Below, piece after piece: positions 26,865 to 34,093 of a stretch of DNA of 64,000 bases. The notes beneath the pieces were generated by a model. That model did no database searches and was not told where the DNA came from. It was given only the letters and a program-made list of their open reading frames with translations. Made by a program: the position numbers and the translations under genes. Positions within the stretch are counted from its first letter, which is position 1. Each line of letters begins with the position of its first letter. This DNA is from Suilimivivens sp009774465 (GTDB taxonomy: Bacteria > Bacillota > Clostridia > Lachnospirales > Lachnospiraceae). Where the stretch lies: positions 1-64,000 of the forward strand of contig CANDAE010000005.1 of assembly GCA_947382645.1 (NCBI GenBank), read 5' to 3'.

Positions 26865-28061
26865 TTATTTCTCCAGAAGCCATTCTGCGATATTCCAAAC
26901 TTCGATGCCCTCATATGTGTATTTTGGATGTTTTGTTCTGGCAATTAATTTTTTCGGGTAAGCATCCCGTATGCTTAAAAGCGGTGCAGCCTCCCTTTTA
27001 AACGTCTCCTCACTGTCAATATTATCACTGACCTGGATATATATTTTTTCACTTCCACACTGTGCCACAAAATCAATTTCCTTTTGGTACAGTTTTCCTA
27101 CATAGACATCAAATCCCCTTCTTAGAAGCTCCATACAGACAATATTTTCATATACCCGTCCATAATCCATATTCCTGCTGCCCAAAACTGCATAACGGAT
27201 GCCCGTATCGCACAGATAAAATTTATCCAGAGATTCCAGGTACTTCTTTCCCCGGATATCGTATCTCTTAATGTCATAAAAGACGAAAGCGTTGCACAGA
27301 TATTTGATATACTTTCCAATTGTTATATGGTTGGTGGCAATCCTGTTTTCGGAGAGAATATTGCTTACCTTATTAGGTGAAGTCAAATTGCTGACATTGT
27401 CCATCAAAAATTCACTGAGACGCTGCAATACCATAGTATCGGGAAGATGATACTTTTGTACAAGATCTCTGGTTACAATTGTTTCATAAACTTCTTTTAT
27501 ATAATTTGTTCTGTCCTTTTCGGTCCGATATACATAAGAACCTGCCAGCCCGCCTTTTACAGAATAATCTTCGAAAAGCTGCTCTTTATCCCTGGTGCCA
27601 TCATAATATTCACAATATTCCTCAAAGCTAAACGGAAATACAGGAATCTCAATATATCTTCCAGTAAAAAGCGTCGCCAGATCCGCACTTAATAAAAATG
27701 CATTTGAACCGGTAAGATAAATATCATACTTTCTTTTTGCATACAGACTGTTAATGGCCAATTCAAATCCGGGACACATTTGCACCTCATCTACAAAGAC
27801 ATAGTTTAATTTTCCTGCCTGATACCGCTCATTCACATAATTATGAAGTGCATGGTATTCTTTGATTTCCTCAAATGCCAAATCCATATAATCTATATAA
27901 ATAATATTGACGTTATCAAAATTATTCTGCAAATATTCTACATATGCCTGCATCAATTGAGATTTCCCGGAACGCCTGATTCCTGTAATGATTTTTATGT
28001 CCGGGGTATCCTTCAAATCAATCATTCTGTCCAAATACTTTTTTCTCAAAATTGTTTTCAT
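26865..28061 (-). CDS. AAA_14/DUF4143 ATPase
   Basis: A 398-residue ATPase. Walker A is ITGIRRSGKSQL, Walker B is NYVFVDEVQ, and sensor-like LTGSN follows. The C-terminal DUF4143 domain contains EKIYIQVSDN after KEIDFVAQ, a PD-(D/E)xK-like arrangement. Such stand-alone ATPases are widespread in Firmicutes and gut bacteria with no firm role. ATG 28061 was chosen because the upstream ATG (28118) overlaps the predicted -10; its ribosome site is poor. A family of CTTTCAAAA repeats lies upstream. Confidence 0.88.
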   Translation of the reverse strand: MKTILRKKYLDRMIDLKDTPDIKIITGIRRSGKSQLMQAYVEYLQNNFDNVNIIYIDYMDLAFEEIKEYHALHNYVNERYQAGKLNYVFVDEVQMCPGFELAINSLYAKRKYDIYLTGSNAFLLSADLATLFTGRYIEIPVFPFSFEEYCEYYDGTRDKEQLFEDYSVKGGLAGSYVYRTEKDRTNYIKEVYETIVTRDLVQKYHLPDTMVLQRLSEFLMDNVSNLTSPNKVSNILSENRIATNHITIGKYIKYLCNAFVFYDIKRYDIRGKKYLESLDKFYLCDTGIRYAVLGSRNMDYGRVYENIVCMELLRRGFDVYVGKLYQKEIDFVAQCGSEKIYIQVSDNIDSEETFKREAAPLLSIRDAYPKKLIARTKHPKYTYEGIEVWNIAEWLLEK

Positions 28062-28072
28062 AAATTTATTCG

Positions 28073-28181
28073 CTTTCAAAAAATTAAATTTTTTACACTT
28101 TTGAAAGTAGTATATCATGTATTCTTAAAATTATGCAACAGGTCTACTTTCAAAACTTTAATTATTTTCATTTTTTGAAAG
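28073..28181. repeat. Four-copy CTTTCAAAA operator-like repeat
   Basis: CTTTCAAAA occurs at 28073-28081 and 28147-28155 on the plus strand and inverted at 28099-28107 and 28173-28181. Each plus/minus pair is offset by exactly 26 bases. The inner pair extends to 12 bp (28099-28110 with 28144-28155). This is typical of cooperative binding by a dimeric regulator; the regulator is not identified. Confidence 0.7.
28109..28138 (-). promoter_or_regulatory. Promoter of the DUF4143 ATPase gene
   Basis: TTGCAT (28133-28138) and TATACT (28109-28114) are 18 bases apart on the minus strand. The promoter lies exactly between the two inner 12-bp repeat arms. Confidence 0.6.
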
Positions 28182-28207
28182 AGGTCATAAATCCAAATAA
28201 TAAAGCT

Positions 28208-29134
28208 TTAGCCGATACATTCCTCTAAAACGGTTCCAATATCCCCATTTATGCATATAGACCGCTTTTCAATTTCCCTGGGGCAGACTGCCTCCCCATA
28301 ATTTACACATACATACACAGCCCCCAGATTCTCCGACGTCATCTGCCAGAATGGATACTTAATAATCCCGGGCGTATTACCTCCAACCCCCAGCTCCAGA
28401 TAAAGGACACGCAAATTTGCATGTTGGCGAAGAAAATCGGAATAAGCTGCTGCAGCTTTGTGCCAGCCCTCATCTTCCACGAAGGAATCATCCGCCCGCA
28501 GATTCATCGTCACATCACTGCCATCTTCCGGACATTTAGGAATCAATTCCGTTGGTATTTTCATTGTAATTTCCTTGCTCTCAGGTACCTGAAATATACC
28601 TTCAGAATCCTTTTTAAATCCCTGCGCTTCCATTGCCTTCCTTACCCATTCTTCATTATCATAAGTCTTCTGAACCGCCGGATTTACACTCTGGAATAGG
28701 CCATAGTCCCCCTGCGTATAAAACAGCTTCTTTTTATCAAATCCGGCCCTCTGGAACTGATGGTCCACGTTGGTCGTAATGACAAAATAATCTTTCTCTT
28801 TTACAAGTTCAAGCAGACGTGCATACACAGGCTTTGGAGCATCAATATACCTGTTGTAATAAATGTGCCTTGCCCACCAAGCCCAATAGGTTTCTGTATC
28901 AGGAAATGGATAAAACCCACCGGAATAAATATCCCTGATACCGTATTTTAATGCAAAATCAAAGAAATACCTCTCAAACCGCTCTCCCCTGTAGGTAAAC
29001 CCGGCAGATGTGGATAGTCCCGAGCCGGCGCCGATTACAACAGCATCTGCCATTTCAAGTTCTTTTTTCAGCCTGTCAATCTGTTCCCTTCCAGAATCTT
29101 TTCCGAAAGATTTTTCTTTTATATTCCCAAACAT
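28208..29134 (-). CDS. Sir2-like NAD-dependent protein (class M sirtuin-like), last gene of the ACGX operon
   Basis: A 308-residue protein with sirtuin NAD-binding motifs GAGSGLSTSAGF and ITTNVDHQFQRAG. The RGERFERYFFDFALKYG block and the SGGFYPFPDTETYWAWW block resemble, as I recall them, class M sirtuins, which act as ADP-ribosyltransferases on lipoylated carrier protein together with a macrodomain protein. No macrodomain, GcvH-like or lipoate ligase gene is adjacent here. It starts 54 bp after the nitroreductase gene with GGAGG six bases before ATG 29134, so it is probably co-transcribed with the RiPP genes. Whether it takes part in peptide modification is unknown. Confidence 0.82.
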   Translation of the reverse strand: MFGNIKEKSFGKDSGREQIDRLKKELEMADAVVIGAGSGLSTSAGFTYRGERFERYFFDFALKYGIRDIYSGGFYPFPDTETYWAWWARHIYYNRYIDAPKPVYARLLELVKEKDYFVITTNVDHQFQRAGFDKKKLFYTQGDYGLFQSVNPAVQKTYDNEEWVRKAMEAQGFKKDSEGIFQVPESKEITMKIPTELIPKCPEDGSDVTMNLRADDSFVEDEGWHKAAAAYSDFLRQHANLRVLYLELGVGGNTPGIIKYPFWQMTSENLGAVYVCVNYGEAVCPREIEKRSICINGDIGTVLEECIG

Positions 29135-29188
29135 ATAAGTCCTCCATTTCTGCCATTTTCCCGCATCCCTGAAACACAATGCTCCCTT

Positions 29189-29752
29189 TTAAACATAAAT
29201 CACATCAGAATAATGGCGTTTCGGATATTTGGGATATTCTCCGTCACAATACCCTAAAGTGACATATGCCTGCGGAACAAATTCCTCAGGAATTCCCATT
29301 TTATTTTGAATCTGTTTTCCTTTTTTCGTTGCGAGGGCGTTTAAAACTTCCCCGACGATACAGGTGGATACCTTCTGTTCAAAAGCGGCAAGGGTAATAT
29401 TCTGTGCCATAATATACGCATCTGCTGAAGAAAAATAAAAGTTTCTCGGTCCGAACAGCGCCACCACTGCCTGGGCATTATAAAAGGCGCTTTCAGATGC
29501 AGCAATCTCCTCCTCCGAAGGCAGTTCCATGATCCCTTTATTAAAATTCCGGATAATTACCATATGAGATTTCCCAATATAATCAATGACAGCCCGATCT
29601 GTTATCACAACAATTTTTGTAGAATTACGGTTTCCTGCGTTGGGGCAGTAGTCCACCACCTTAAGTATTTTTTCAATTGTTTCTTTCGTTACGGGCGAAT
29701 CTGTAAACTTCCTGACAGACCTTCTCCCACTAATAGCATCTAATAATTCCAT
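29189..29752 (-). CDS. Nitroreductase-family flavoprotein
   Basis: A 187-residue FMN-dependent oxidoreductase. SGRRSVRKFTDSPVTKE is the family N-terminal FMN-contact motif; NAGNRNS and VGEVLNA are further conserved segments. It could act on the modified peptide (for example in a dehydrogenation step, as in azoline oxidases) or recycle reducing power; neither can be decided. It lies 50 bp after the flavin/ferredoxin fusion in the ACGX operon. Confidence 0.88.
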   Translation of the reverse strand: MELLDAISGRRSVRKFTDSPVTKETIEKILKVVDYCPNAGNRNSTKIVVITDRAVIDYIGKSHMVIIRNFNKGIMELPSEEEIAASESAFYNAQAVVALFGPRNFYFSSADAYIMAQNITLAAFEQKVSTCIVGEVLNALATKKGKQIQNKMGIPEEFVPQAYVTLGYCDGEYPKYPKRHYSDVIYV

Positions 29753-29802
29753 AATAAATCATCCTTTCTTTATCCCACAGCTTGCTGACAGGGGTTTTTG
29801 AC

Positions 29803-30432
29803 TCAACATTCAATCTGTAAAGGCTCTATCGCTTTCACCGGACAATTCTCGAAGCAGTTTCCGCACTGGAGACAATTGTTTTGTCGTATGGAGTAAGGCT
29901 TCGGAGTTCCTTTATCCACAGCTTTCTGAGGACAAACCCCGGCACATTTTCCACAGCCAATGCAGGCTTTTGTAATCCGATAGCCTTTCGGTTTTAAAAC
30001 CGCATCCCCTACAACAAAATACTCCCTTGTAATTGGTCTGGTTGATAGACAGAAATATTCAATTGTATAATTTTTTATTACAAATATGGTATCAATGTTT
30101 TTACTTTCACCGGGATATACATTTTCCAGATATGGCTGTTCCTGATACAGAATATCCCGCCATTTGATCTGTTCCTCCTTTGGTACTTCCAAAGCTGTTC
30201 CTGACACCCGAATTGTCTCTTTGTATCTGGTGTAGCCGGATATCTGTACCCTGCCATCCCTATAGAGCTGCCTGGCAAAAGATTTTCCCCTTGCCGTCAG
30301 AAAATAGATATCCGTCCCCTCGTAGTGGACTGCACTGATATTTCTGACCTGGGGAGCCCCATCCTCGTCAACTGTAGCAAAATTAAGCACCCCCACATAC
30401 CCCAGTTTTTCTATACAGGTTTTCGCATCCAT
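29803..30432 (-). CDS. Pyridoxamine 5'-phosphate oxidase-like/2x[4Fe-4S] ferredoxin fusion
   Basis: A 209-residue electron-transfer protein. Residues 1-145 resemble the split-barrel FMN-binding PNPOx-like fold (VGVLNFATVDEDGAPQVRNI). Residues about 155-205 hold two [4Fe-4S] motifs, CIGCGKCAGVCP and CLQCGNCFENCP. The combination of a flavin site and two clusters fits a reductase supplying low-potential electrons to the adjacent radical SAM enzyme. It lies 31 bp after the maturase gene. Confidence 0.88.
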   Translation of the reverse strand: MDAKTCIEKLGYVGVLNFATVDEDGAPQVRNISAVHYEGTDIYFLTARGKSFARQLYRDGRVQISGYTRYKETIRVSGTALEVPKEEQIKWRDILYQEQPYLENVYPGESKNIDTIFVIKNYTIEYFCLSTRPITREYFVVGDAVLKPKGYRITKACIGCGKCAGVCPQKAVDKGTPKPYSIRQNNCLQCGNCFENCPVKAIEPLQIEC

Positions 30433-30463
30433 CCTATAATTCTCCTTATTCTACTTATTCCGC

Positions 30464-31519
30464 TCACTTCGGTTCAATAAGACCGTTTTCTTCCGTTGCC
30501 CAGCACTGGGGATCGTCCCCATAAAAATCTCCACAGGTTCCCTTTGCCACAGCAGGGCAGCCCCTGCACCACGAAAGCAGCTTACATCTTGAGCATTTGC
30601 TGAATTTTTCATAATCACGGTATTGTTCCATGCTCGTAATCCACACATCTGCAATACGGTCTTCAAAAACATTTCCTACCTTACTGTCCGCTGCCCTGCG
30701 GCAGGCATAGATTTCTCCGGAGGGGAGAATAGTCAGATGGCAGTTTCCACAGTTGCACCCGCCATAAATCATTCCTTTCTTTGCATCTTCCGGGATCTTA
30801 AATTCCCCGGTTTCATACTCATAAAGCGTCCACAGATGATCTTTTTTGTTAAAATATGTTTTGCATCCCTCCCCCTCATATTCCCTGAATTTTTTGTCAC
30901 AGATAGCAAGCAGTTCCCTGTATTCTAACGCTGTCATACCCGCATCCAGATTTCCGCCGCTTGGCACATATCTGGAAAAAGCAAAAACATCTGCTCCTGC
31001 CTGAACTGCCGCATCAATGATTCCCGCAACTTCCATACGGTTTGTTTTAGAAACTGTAGTCATAATAACACTGCGTATTCCTGCTTTATTGATACATGCA
31101 ATTTTTTCAAGGGTGCAGTCGTAAGAACCCGGTTTTCTGAACCAGTCATGTGTCTGGCGAAGTCCGTCCAGAGAAAGCTGATACTTCTCACAGCCATACC
31201 ATTTCAATTCCCGGCACACCTGGTCATTTAAATGAAACGGGTTTCCAAGGATTGTAAATTTAATATCATGCCCGCGCATAAGTTTCAAAAGCTTCCAAAA
31301 ATCCGGATGCAGAATCGGATCGCCTCCGGTAATATAAAAATAAGGGATTCGTCCATATACCCTGCAAAAATCCAGACAATTATAAAACGTATCCTTCATC
31401 TGCTTCCATGTCATAGATAACAGGCAGTCGTGTTTTCCTGCCGAGTAGATGTAACAGTGCTTACACCGCTGGTCGCACTCATCTGTAATATGCCATTGAA
31501 ACGAAAAATATGGTTTCAT
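30464..31519 (-). CDS. Radical SAM/SPASM peptide maturase, ACGX system
   Basis: A 351-residue peptide-modifying enzyme. The SAM-cluster motif CDQRCKHC uses Cys15, Cys19 and Cys22 (CX3CX2C). The YITGGDPILHPDFW stretch supplies the GGD/E loop. The C-terminal SPASM region has many Cys: GGCNCGNCHLTILPSGEIYAC, then CSRCKLLSWCRGCP and a final CW. SPASM maturases of RiPPs make thioether or C-C links on Cys-rich precursors. Adjacency to a precursor with ACGX repeats matches, from memory, the protein family named radical SAM/SPASM domain protein, ACGX system. GGAG precedes ATG 31519. A hairpin separates it from the precursor gene. Confidence 0.93.
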   Translation of the reverse strand: MKPYFSFQWHITDECDQRCKHCYIYSAGKHDCLLSMTWKQMKDTFYNCLDFCRVYGRIPYFYITGGDPILHPDFWKLLKLMRGHDIKFTILGNPFHLNDQVCRELKWYGCEKYQLSLDGLRQTHDWFRKPGSYDCTLEKIACINKAGIRSVIMTTVSKTNRMEVAGIIDAAVQAGADVFAFSRYVPSGGNLDAGMTALEYRELLAICDKKFREYEGEGCKTYFNKKDHLWTLYEYETGEFKIPEDAKKGMIYGGCNCGNCHLTILPSGEIYACRRAADSKVGNVFEDRIADVWITSMEQYRDYEKFSKCSRCKLLSWCRGCPAVAKGTCGDFYGDDPQCWATEENGLIEPK

Positions 31520-31597
31520 CTTCCTTGCTCCTCCAACTTTCTATCTAAACAGCTAAATAGCCGCTATATTCAAATCAGTTATCATTCCGTCCTGCCT

Positions 31598-31630
31598 AAG
31601 TCCCCCGAGCCTTAAACAGACGGGGGACTT
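31598..31630 (-). terminator. Intercistronic hairpin between precursor and maturase genes
   Basis: AAGTCCCCCG (31598-31607) and CGGGGGACTT (31621-31630) form a perfect 10-bp stem with a 13-base loop. No T-run follows on either strand, so it is more likely a 3' mRNA stabiliser or partial terminator that gives more precursor than enzyme. Confidence 0.65.
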
Positions 31631-31648
31631 GCTGCAGTATATGACTTC

Positions 31649-31861
31649 TTATTTGTCACCGGCGCCACAGGCAGAACCGCAGGCTGCTGGCTTCTCTTCC
31701 GGCTTGTCGCCGGCGCCACAGGCGGAACCGCAGGCTGCTGGTTTCTCTTCCGGTTTATCGCCTGCGCCACAGGCGGAACCGCAGGCTGCGGGTTTATCAG
31801 ATGCCCCGCAGGCGCTTCCTGCTATGTTCTCGTTCCAACCGGCTATGTTTGATAATGCCAT
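31649..31861 (-). CDS. ACGX-repeat RiPP precursor peptide
   Basis: A 70-residue peptide. A short leader of about 16 residues (MALSNIAGWNENIAGS) is followed by a repetitive core with seven Cys, each inside an ACGX tetrad. The unit PAACGSACGAGDKPEEK (17 residues, 51 bp) is repeated nearly three times, preceded by one diverged copy (ACGASDK). Within each unit the two Cys are in a CX3C arrangement. It has no signal peptide or GG cleavage site. AGGAGG nine bases before ATG 31861 is one of the strongest ribosome sites in the window, as expected for a substrate peptide. It is first in the five-gene operon. Confidence 0.92.
   Translation of the reverse strand: MALSNIAGWNENIAGSACGASDKPAACGSACGAGDKPEEKPAACGSACGAGDKPEEKPAACGSACGAGDK
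31653..31797. repeat. 51-bp tandem repeat inside the ACGX precursor
   Basis: Units begin at 31653, 31704 and 31755 with exact 51-base period and only a few substitutions between copies, mostly at third codon positions (for example ttgtc/ttatc). The last copy is partial. Repeat number can change by slippage or recombination without frameshift. Confidence 0.9.
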
Positions 31862-31922
31862 CTCTCTGTACCTCCTTTATCAGAATTGGTTTCATCCGGC
31901 ACGATTGCCTTCTGTAATGCTC

Positions 31923-31950
31923 ATTATACCGGCCGGCAAAAATCCTACAA
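31923..31950 (-). promoter_or_regulatory. Promoter of the ACGX operon
   Basis: On the minus strand TTGTAG (31945-31950) and TATAAT (31923-31928) are 16 bases apart; the spacer includes the palindrome CCGGCCGG (31929-31936). The HxlR-type operator ends 14 bases upstream of the -35. Confidence 0.65.
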
Positions 31951-31964
31951 GTACGCACTTTTTT

Positions 31965-31989
31965 GTAACCTAAGTTACTTTTTGGTAAC
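31965..31989. promoter_or_regulatory. HxlR-type operator, three half-sites
   Basis: GTAAC (31965-31969), GTTAC (31974-31978) and GTAAC (31985-31989) give two overlapping palindromes, GTAAC-N4-GTTAC and GTTACTTTTTGGTAAC. This fits the GTTAC/GTAAC-like sites reported for HxlR-family proteins. It lies in the 316-bp gap between the precursor and the divergent HxlR gene. Confidence 0.7.
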
Positions 31990-32088
31990 AATTGGACAAA
32001 TATGCAGTTTCTGCCATGTATGTTTTGCAAAAATTAATCTTCAGATTTGAGGAAATATATGGAGTTTTAGAAAAGGAGCCATGTCGTG

Positions 32089-32117
32089 TTGACAGGTACA
32101 GCATATAACATTATAAT
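32089..32117 (+). promoter_or_regulatory. Consensus promoter of the HxlR regulator gene
   Basis: TTGACA (32089-32094) and TATAAT (32112-32117), 17 bases apart, are a perfect sigma-A consensus. It is one of the strongest promoters in the window. Confidence 0.85.
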
Positions 32118-32177
32118 TAGATTGTTACATTCAATTTTAAATATAACATTTGATAAATAGTGGAGGATTAAATACAT

Positions 32178-32504
32178 ATGAGAAGGAAAGAAGATTTGCC
32201 GGACTGCCCTGTAGCTACCACTGTAAGTATGATTGGAAATAAATGGAAGCTCCTTATTATACGAAACCTTATATCCCGGGCATGGCGGTTCAATGAACTT
32301 CAACGGGATCTGGATGGCATCAGCCAAAAGGTTTTAACTGACAGCCTGCGTTCTATGGAAGCAGATGGAATTATCACAAGGACTGTTTATCCGGAGGTTC
32401 CGCCCAGAGTAGAATATGCCTTAAGTGAACTGGGGAAATCTCTGTGCCCTGTTATTGATGAAATGAAAAAATGGGGGCTCATGTATAAGGAACTTATAGA
32501 ATAA
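32178..32504 (+). CDS. HxlR-family transcriptional regulator
   Basis: A 108-residue winged-helix protein. The family start CPVATTVSMIGNKWKLLIIR is present with a Cys just before PVA, the residue used for thiol or electrophile sensing in several HxlR relatives; SQKVLTDSLRSMEADGII is the recognition-helix region. Divergent placement from the ACGX operon and the GTTAC/GTAAC operator between them suggest it controls the cluster. A gene-specific signal, perhaps oxidative or electrophilic, is inference. GGAGG precedes ATG 32178. Confidence 0.92.
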   Translation: MRRKEDLPDCPVATTVSMIGNKWKLLIIRNLISRAWRFNELQRDLDGISQKVLTDSLRSMEADGIITRTVYPEVPPRVEYALSELGKSLCPVIDEMKKWGLMYKELIE

Positions 32505-32547
32505 AGGGACTTTGCTAAAAAGTAAACTTCATGTATACATATACTCT

Positions 32548-33276
32548 CTATTTTTTATTCTTGATTTTACAATGAACAAAAATACTCATTCCTATCATGA
32601 CAGTAAACATCAGTATTGCCAGATATAAGGATGTTTTATTTTTTATCTGATTGCCTGCTTCTGAATTTACTAAAACGTCCCAAACAGCACCAACACTCCA
32701 AAAAAACGGAAATATTGAGAATATATTGTGTGTAAAATAAAACACTGTAACATACATAACTCCAACAAAAAATAATTTTGTAAATTCCGGTTGGAAACCA
32801 GCATGATGTAAACTGTAAAAAATGGCAGTAATAAAAATAGCCGGAAGTATTCCAAATGCCCTTTCAAATTCATAACGTAGAAATCCGTATATGAAAACCA
32901 TTTCAAATATTCCGGCAGCTAAAATATATATAATTGCATAAAATGAATTTACATTTAAAACTATTTCTTCCGTATTTTTGTAAATAAACATAACTAATAA
33001 AGAAATACCTGCCGACACGTTAAGCGCCAAACTAACTATCAGCTTGCTTTTATGTATCCCCAAAACAGACAATTTTTTCTTTTTTACAACTAAAAGATAA
33101 TAGATAGGCGTAAAAAAACCTAGAAGTAAAATCATAAGTATATCTCTCAGGCAAATATTACTGACTTCGCTATTAAAAAATATCATGGCTATACTTAACA
33201 AAACCATAGTTAAACCACAAATCAATCCAAATATATTTTCCTTATCAATGTCAAAATGTATCCATTTATTTTTCAT
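32548..33276 (-). CDS. CPBP-like intramembrane protein with altered EE motif
   Basis: A 242-residue protein with seven to eight hydrophobic segments. The CPBP (Abi/Rce1-like) motif region reads FEMVFIYGFLRYEFER where active members have EExxxR; the second and third motifs appear as FYSLHHAG and FPFFWSVGAVWDVL. The EM in place of EE may alter or remove protease activity. The start at 33276 follows GAGAGG and overlaps the PadR gene by 11 bp, so the two are translationally coupled and PadR probably controls it. Confidence 0.8.
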   Translation of the reverse strand: MKNKWIHFDIDKENIFGLICGLTMVLLSIAMIFFNSEVSNICLRDILMILLLGFFTPIYYLLVVKKKKLSVLGIHKSKLIVSLALNVSAGISLLVMFIYKNTEEIVLNVNSFYAIIYILAAGIFEMVFIYGFLRYEFERAFGILPAIFITAIFYSLHHAGFQPEFTKLFFVGVMYVTVFYFTHNIFSIFPFFWSVGAVWDVLVNSEAGNQIKNKTSLYLAILMFTVMIGMSIFVHCKIKNKK

Positions 33277-33814
33277 TATTTTTTTCCTCTCCGATAACTG
33301 ATAATAACCTTTTTGTTCCCAATATTTCAGCATGAACTATATCAATCATTCGCTCCAGATTCGCCACATGAAAATCAGGCGCCTCATGTTTCCATGTGGC
33401 ATTGTCCTGTTTACTGATTCCTGTAAGATAAGATTTCAAGATGTTAAGTCTTTTTTCTAATAATTCTTTCTTTTCACCTGTTTCTAAAATATCCATGACA
33501 AAAGCAGCTATTGTAAAAATATTGGTATCATAACTAAATTGAAGAATAGATTCTTGAATGGTTTCTCTTAATTCATCTTTCCCCCTCTCAGTTAAAGAAT
33601 AGATTGTTCTATCCGGCATATTGCCTATTCTTTCTATTGCTCCTTCAATTAAGCCTTTTTTTTCTAAATTTTTCAATGTTGTATAAACCGTTGAGTCTGC
33701 AATATTGAACCACCATTTAACATTCATATAAGCTAACAGCTTTGTTATCTCATATGCATTAAGCGGCTTTTTATAAATAATCCCCAAAAGCAAAGTAGCT
33801 GGTTTTGATAACAT
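33266..33814 (-). CDS. PadR-family transcriptional regulator
   Basis: A 182-residue repressor. The winged helix is in the first 90 residues (NAYEITKLLAYMNVKWWFNIADSTVYTTLKNL spans it, in family-typical order), and the C-terminal Vir_act_alpha_C-type helices (KELLEKRLNILKSYLTGI) serve dimerisation. A 24-bp palindrome lies just before its start codon, so it probably represses its own two-gene operon with the CPBP-like protein. Confidence 0.9.
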   Translation of the reverse strand: MLSKPATLLLGIIYKKPLNAYEITKLLAYMNVKWWFNIADSTVYTTLKNLEKKGLIEGAIERIGNMPDRTIYSLTERGKDELRETIQESILQFSYDTNIFTIAAFVMDILETGEKKELLEKRLNILKSYLTGISKQDNATWKHEAPDFHVANLERMIDIVHAEILGTKRLLSVIGEEKNNEK

Positions 33815-33838
33815 TCCATGCCCTCCTTTTCATATATG

Positions 33839-33862
33839 AAGTACTTTATATATAAAGCACTT
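33839..33862. promoter_or_regulatory. PadR operator-like 24-bp palindrome
   Basis: The half AAGTACTTTATA (33839-33850) is followed by its complement TATAAAGCACTT (33851-33862) with one mismatch. It sits 25 bases before the PadR start and over the AT-rich likely -10 region. The rest of the gap up to the vanW-like gene shows nothing else but the vanW promoter. Confidence 0.75.
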
Positions 33863-34016
33863 TATAATGATAGCATATTTATAACAGAAAAAAAAGACTT
33901 TTTTAGAATTTTAGTTCCCCTTTCCCTCCTGTTGCTTCCACCCATTAGAGCGCTCCCATGACGCGCACAACAAAAAGGCGGCCAGATCTTGACCTCTCAA
34001 TTTCATTTTAAATATT

Positions 34017-34045
34017 TTGTATTATCCGTAACTTTTTGCTAAAAT
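34017..34045 (+). promoter_or_regulatory. Promoter of the VanW-family gene
   Basis: TTGTAT (34017-34022) and TAAAAT (34040-34045) are 17 bases apart, about 48 bases before the chosen start codon. Confidence 0.6.
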
Positions 34046-34093
34046 AAAAATAGGTTTCTAATGTCGTTGGCTATAAAGGGAGGGGCATTCACT

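Noticed and set aside
31629..31973. Plus-strand reading frame rich in Ala-Gly-Phe repeats
   Set aside because: It is the antisense shadow of the ACGX precursor; it has no ribosome site and the minus-strand frame has Cys motifs and the maturase neighbour.
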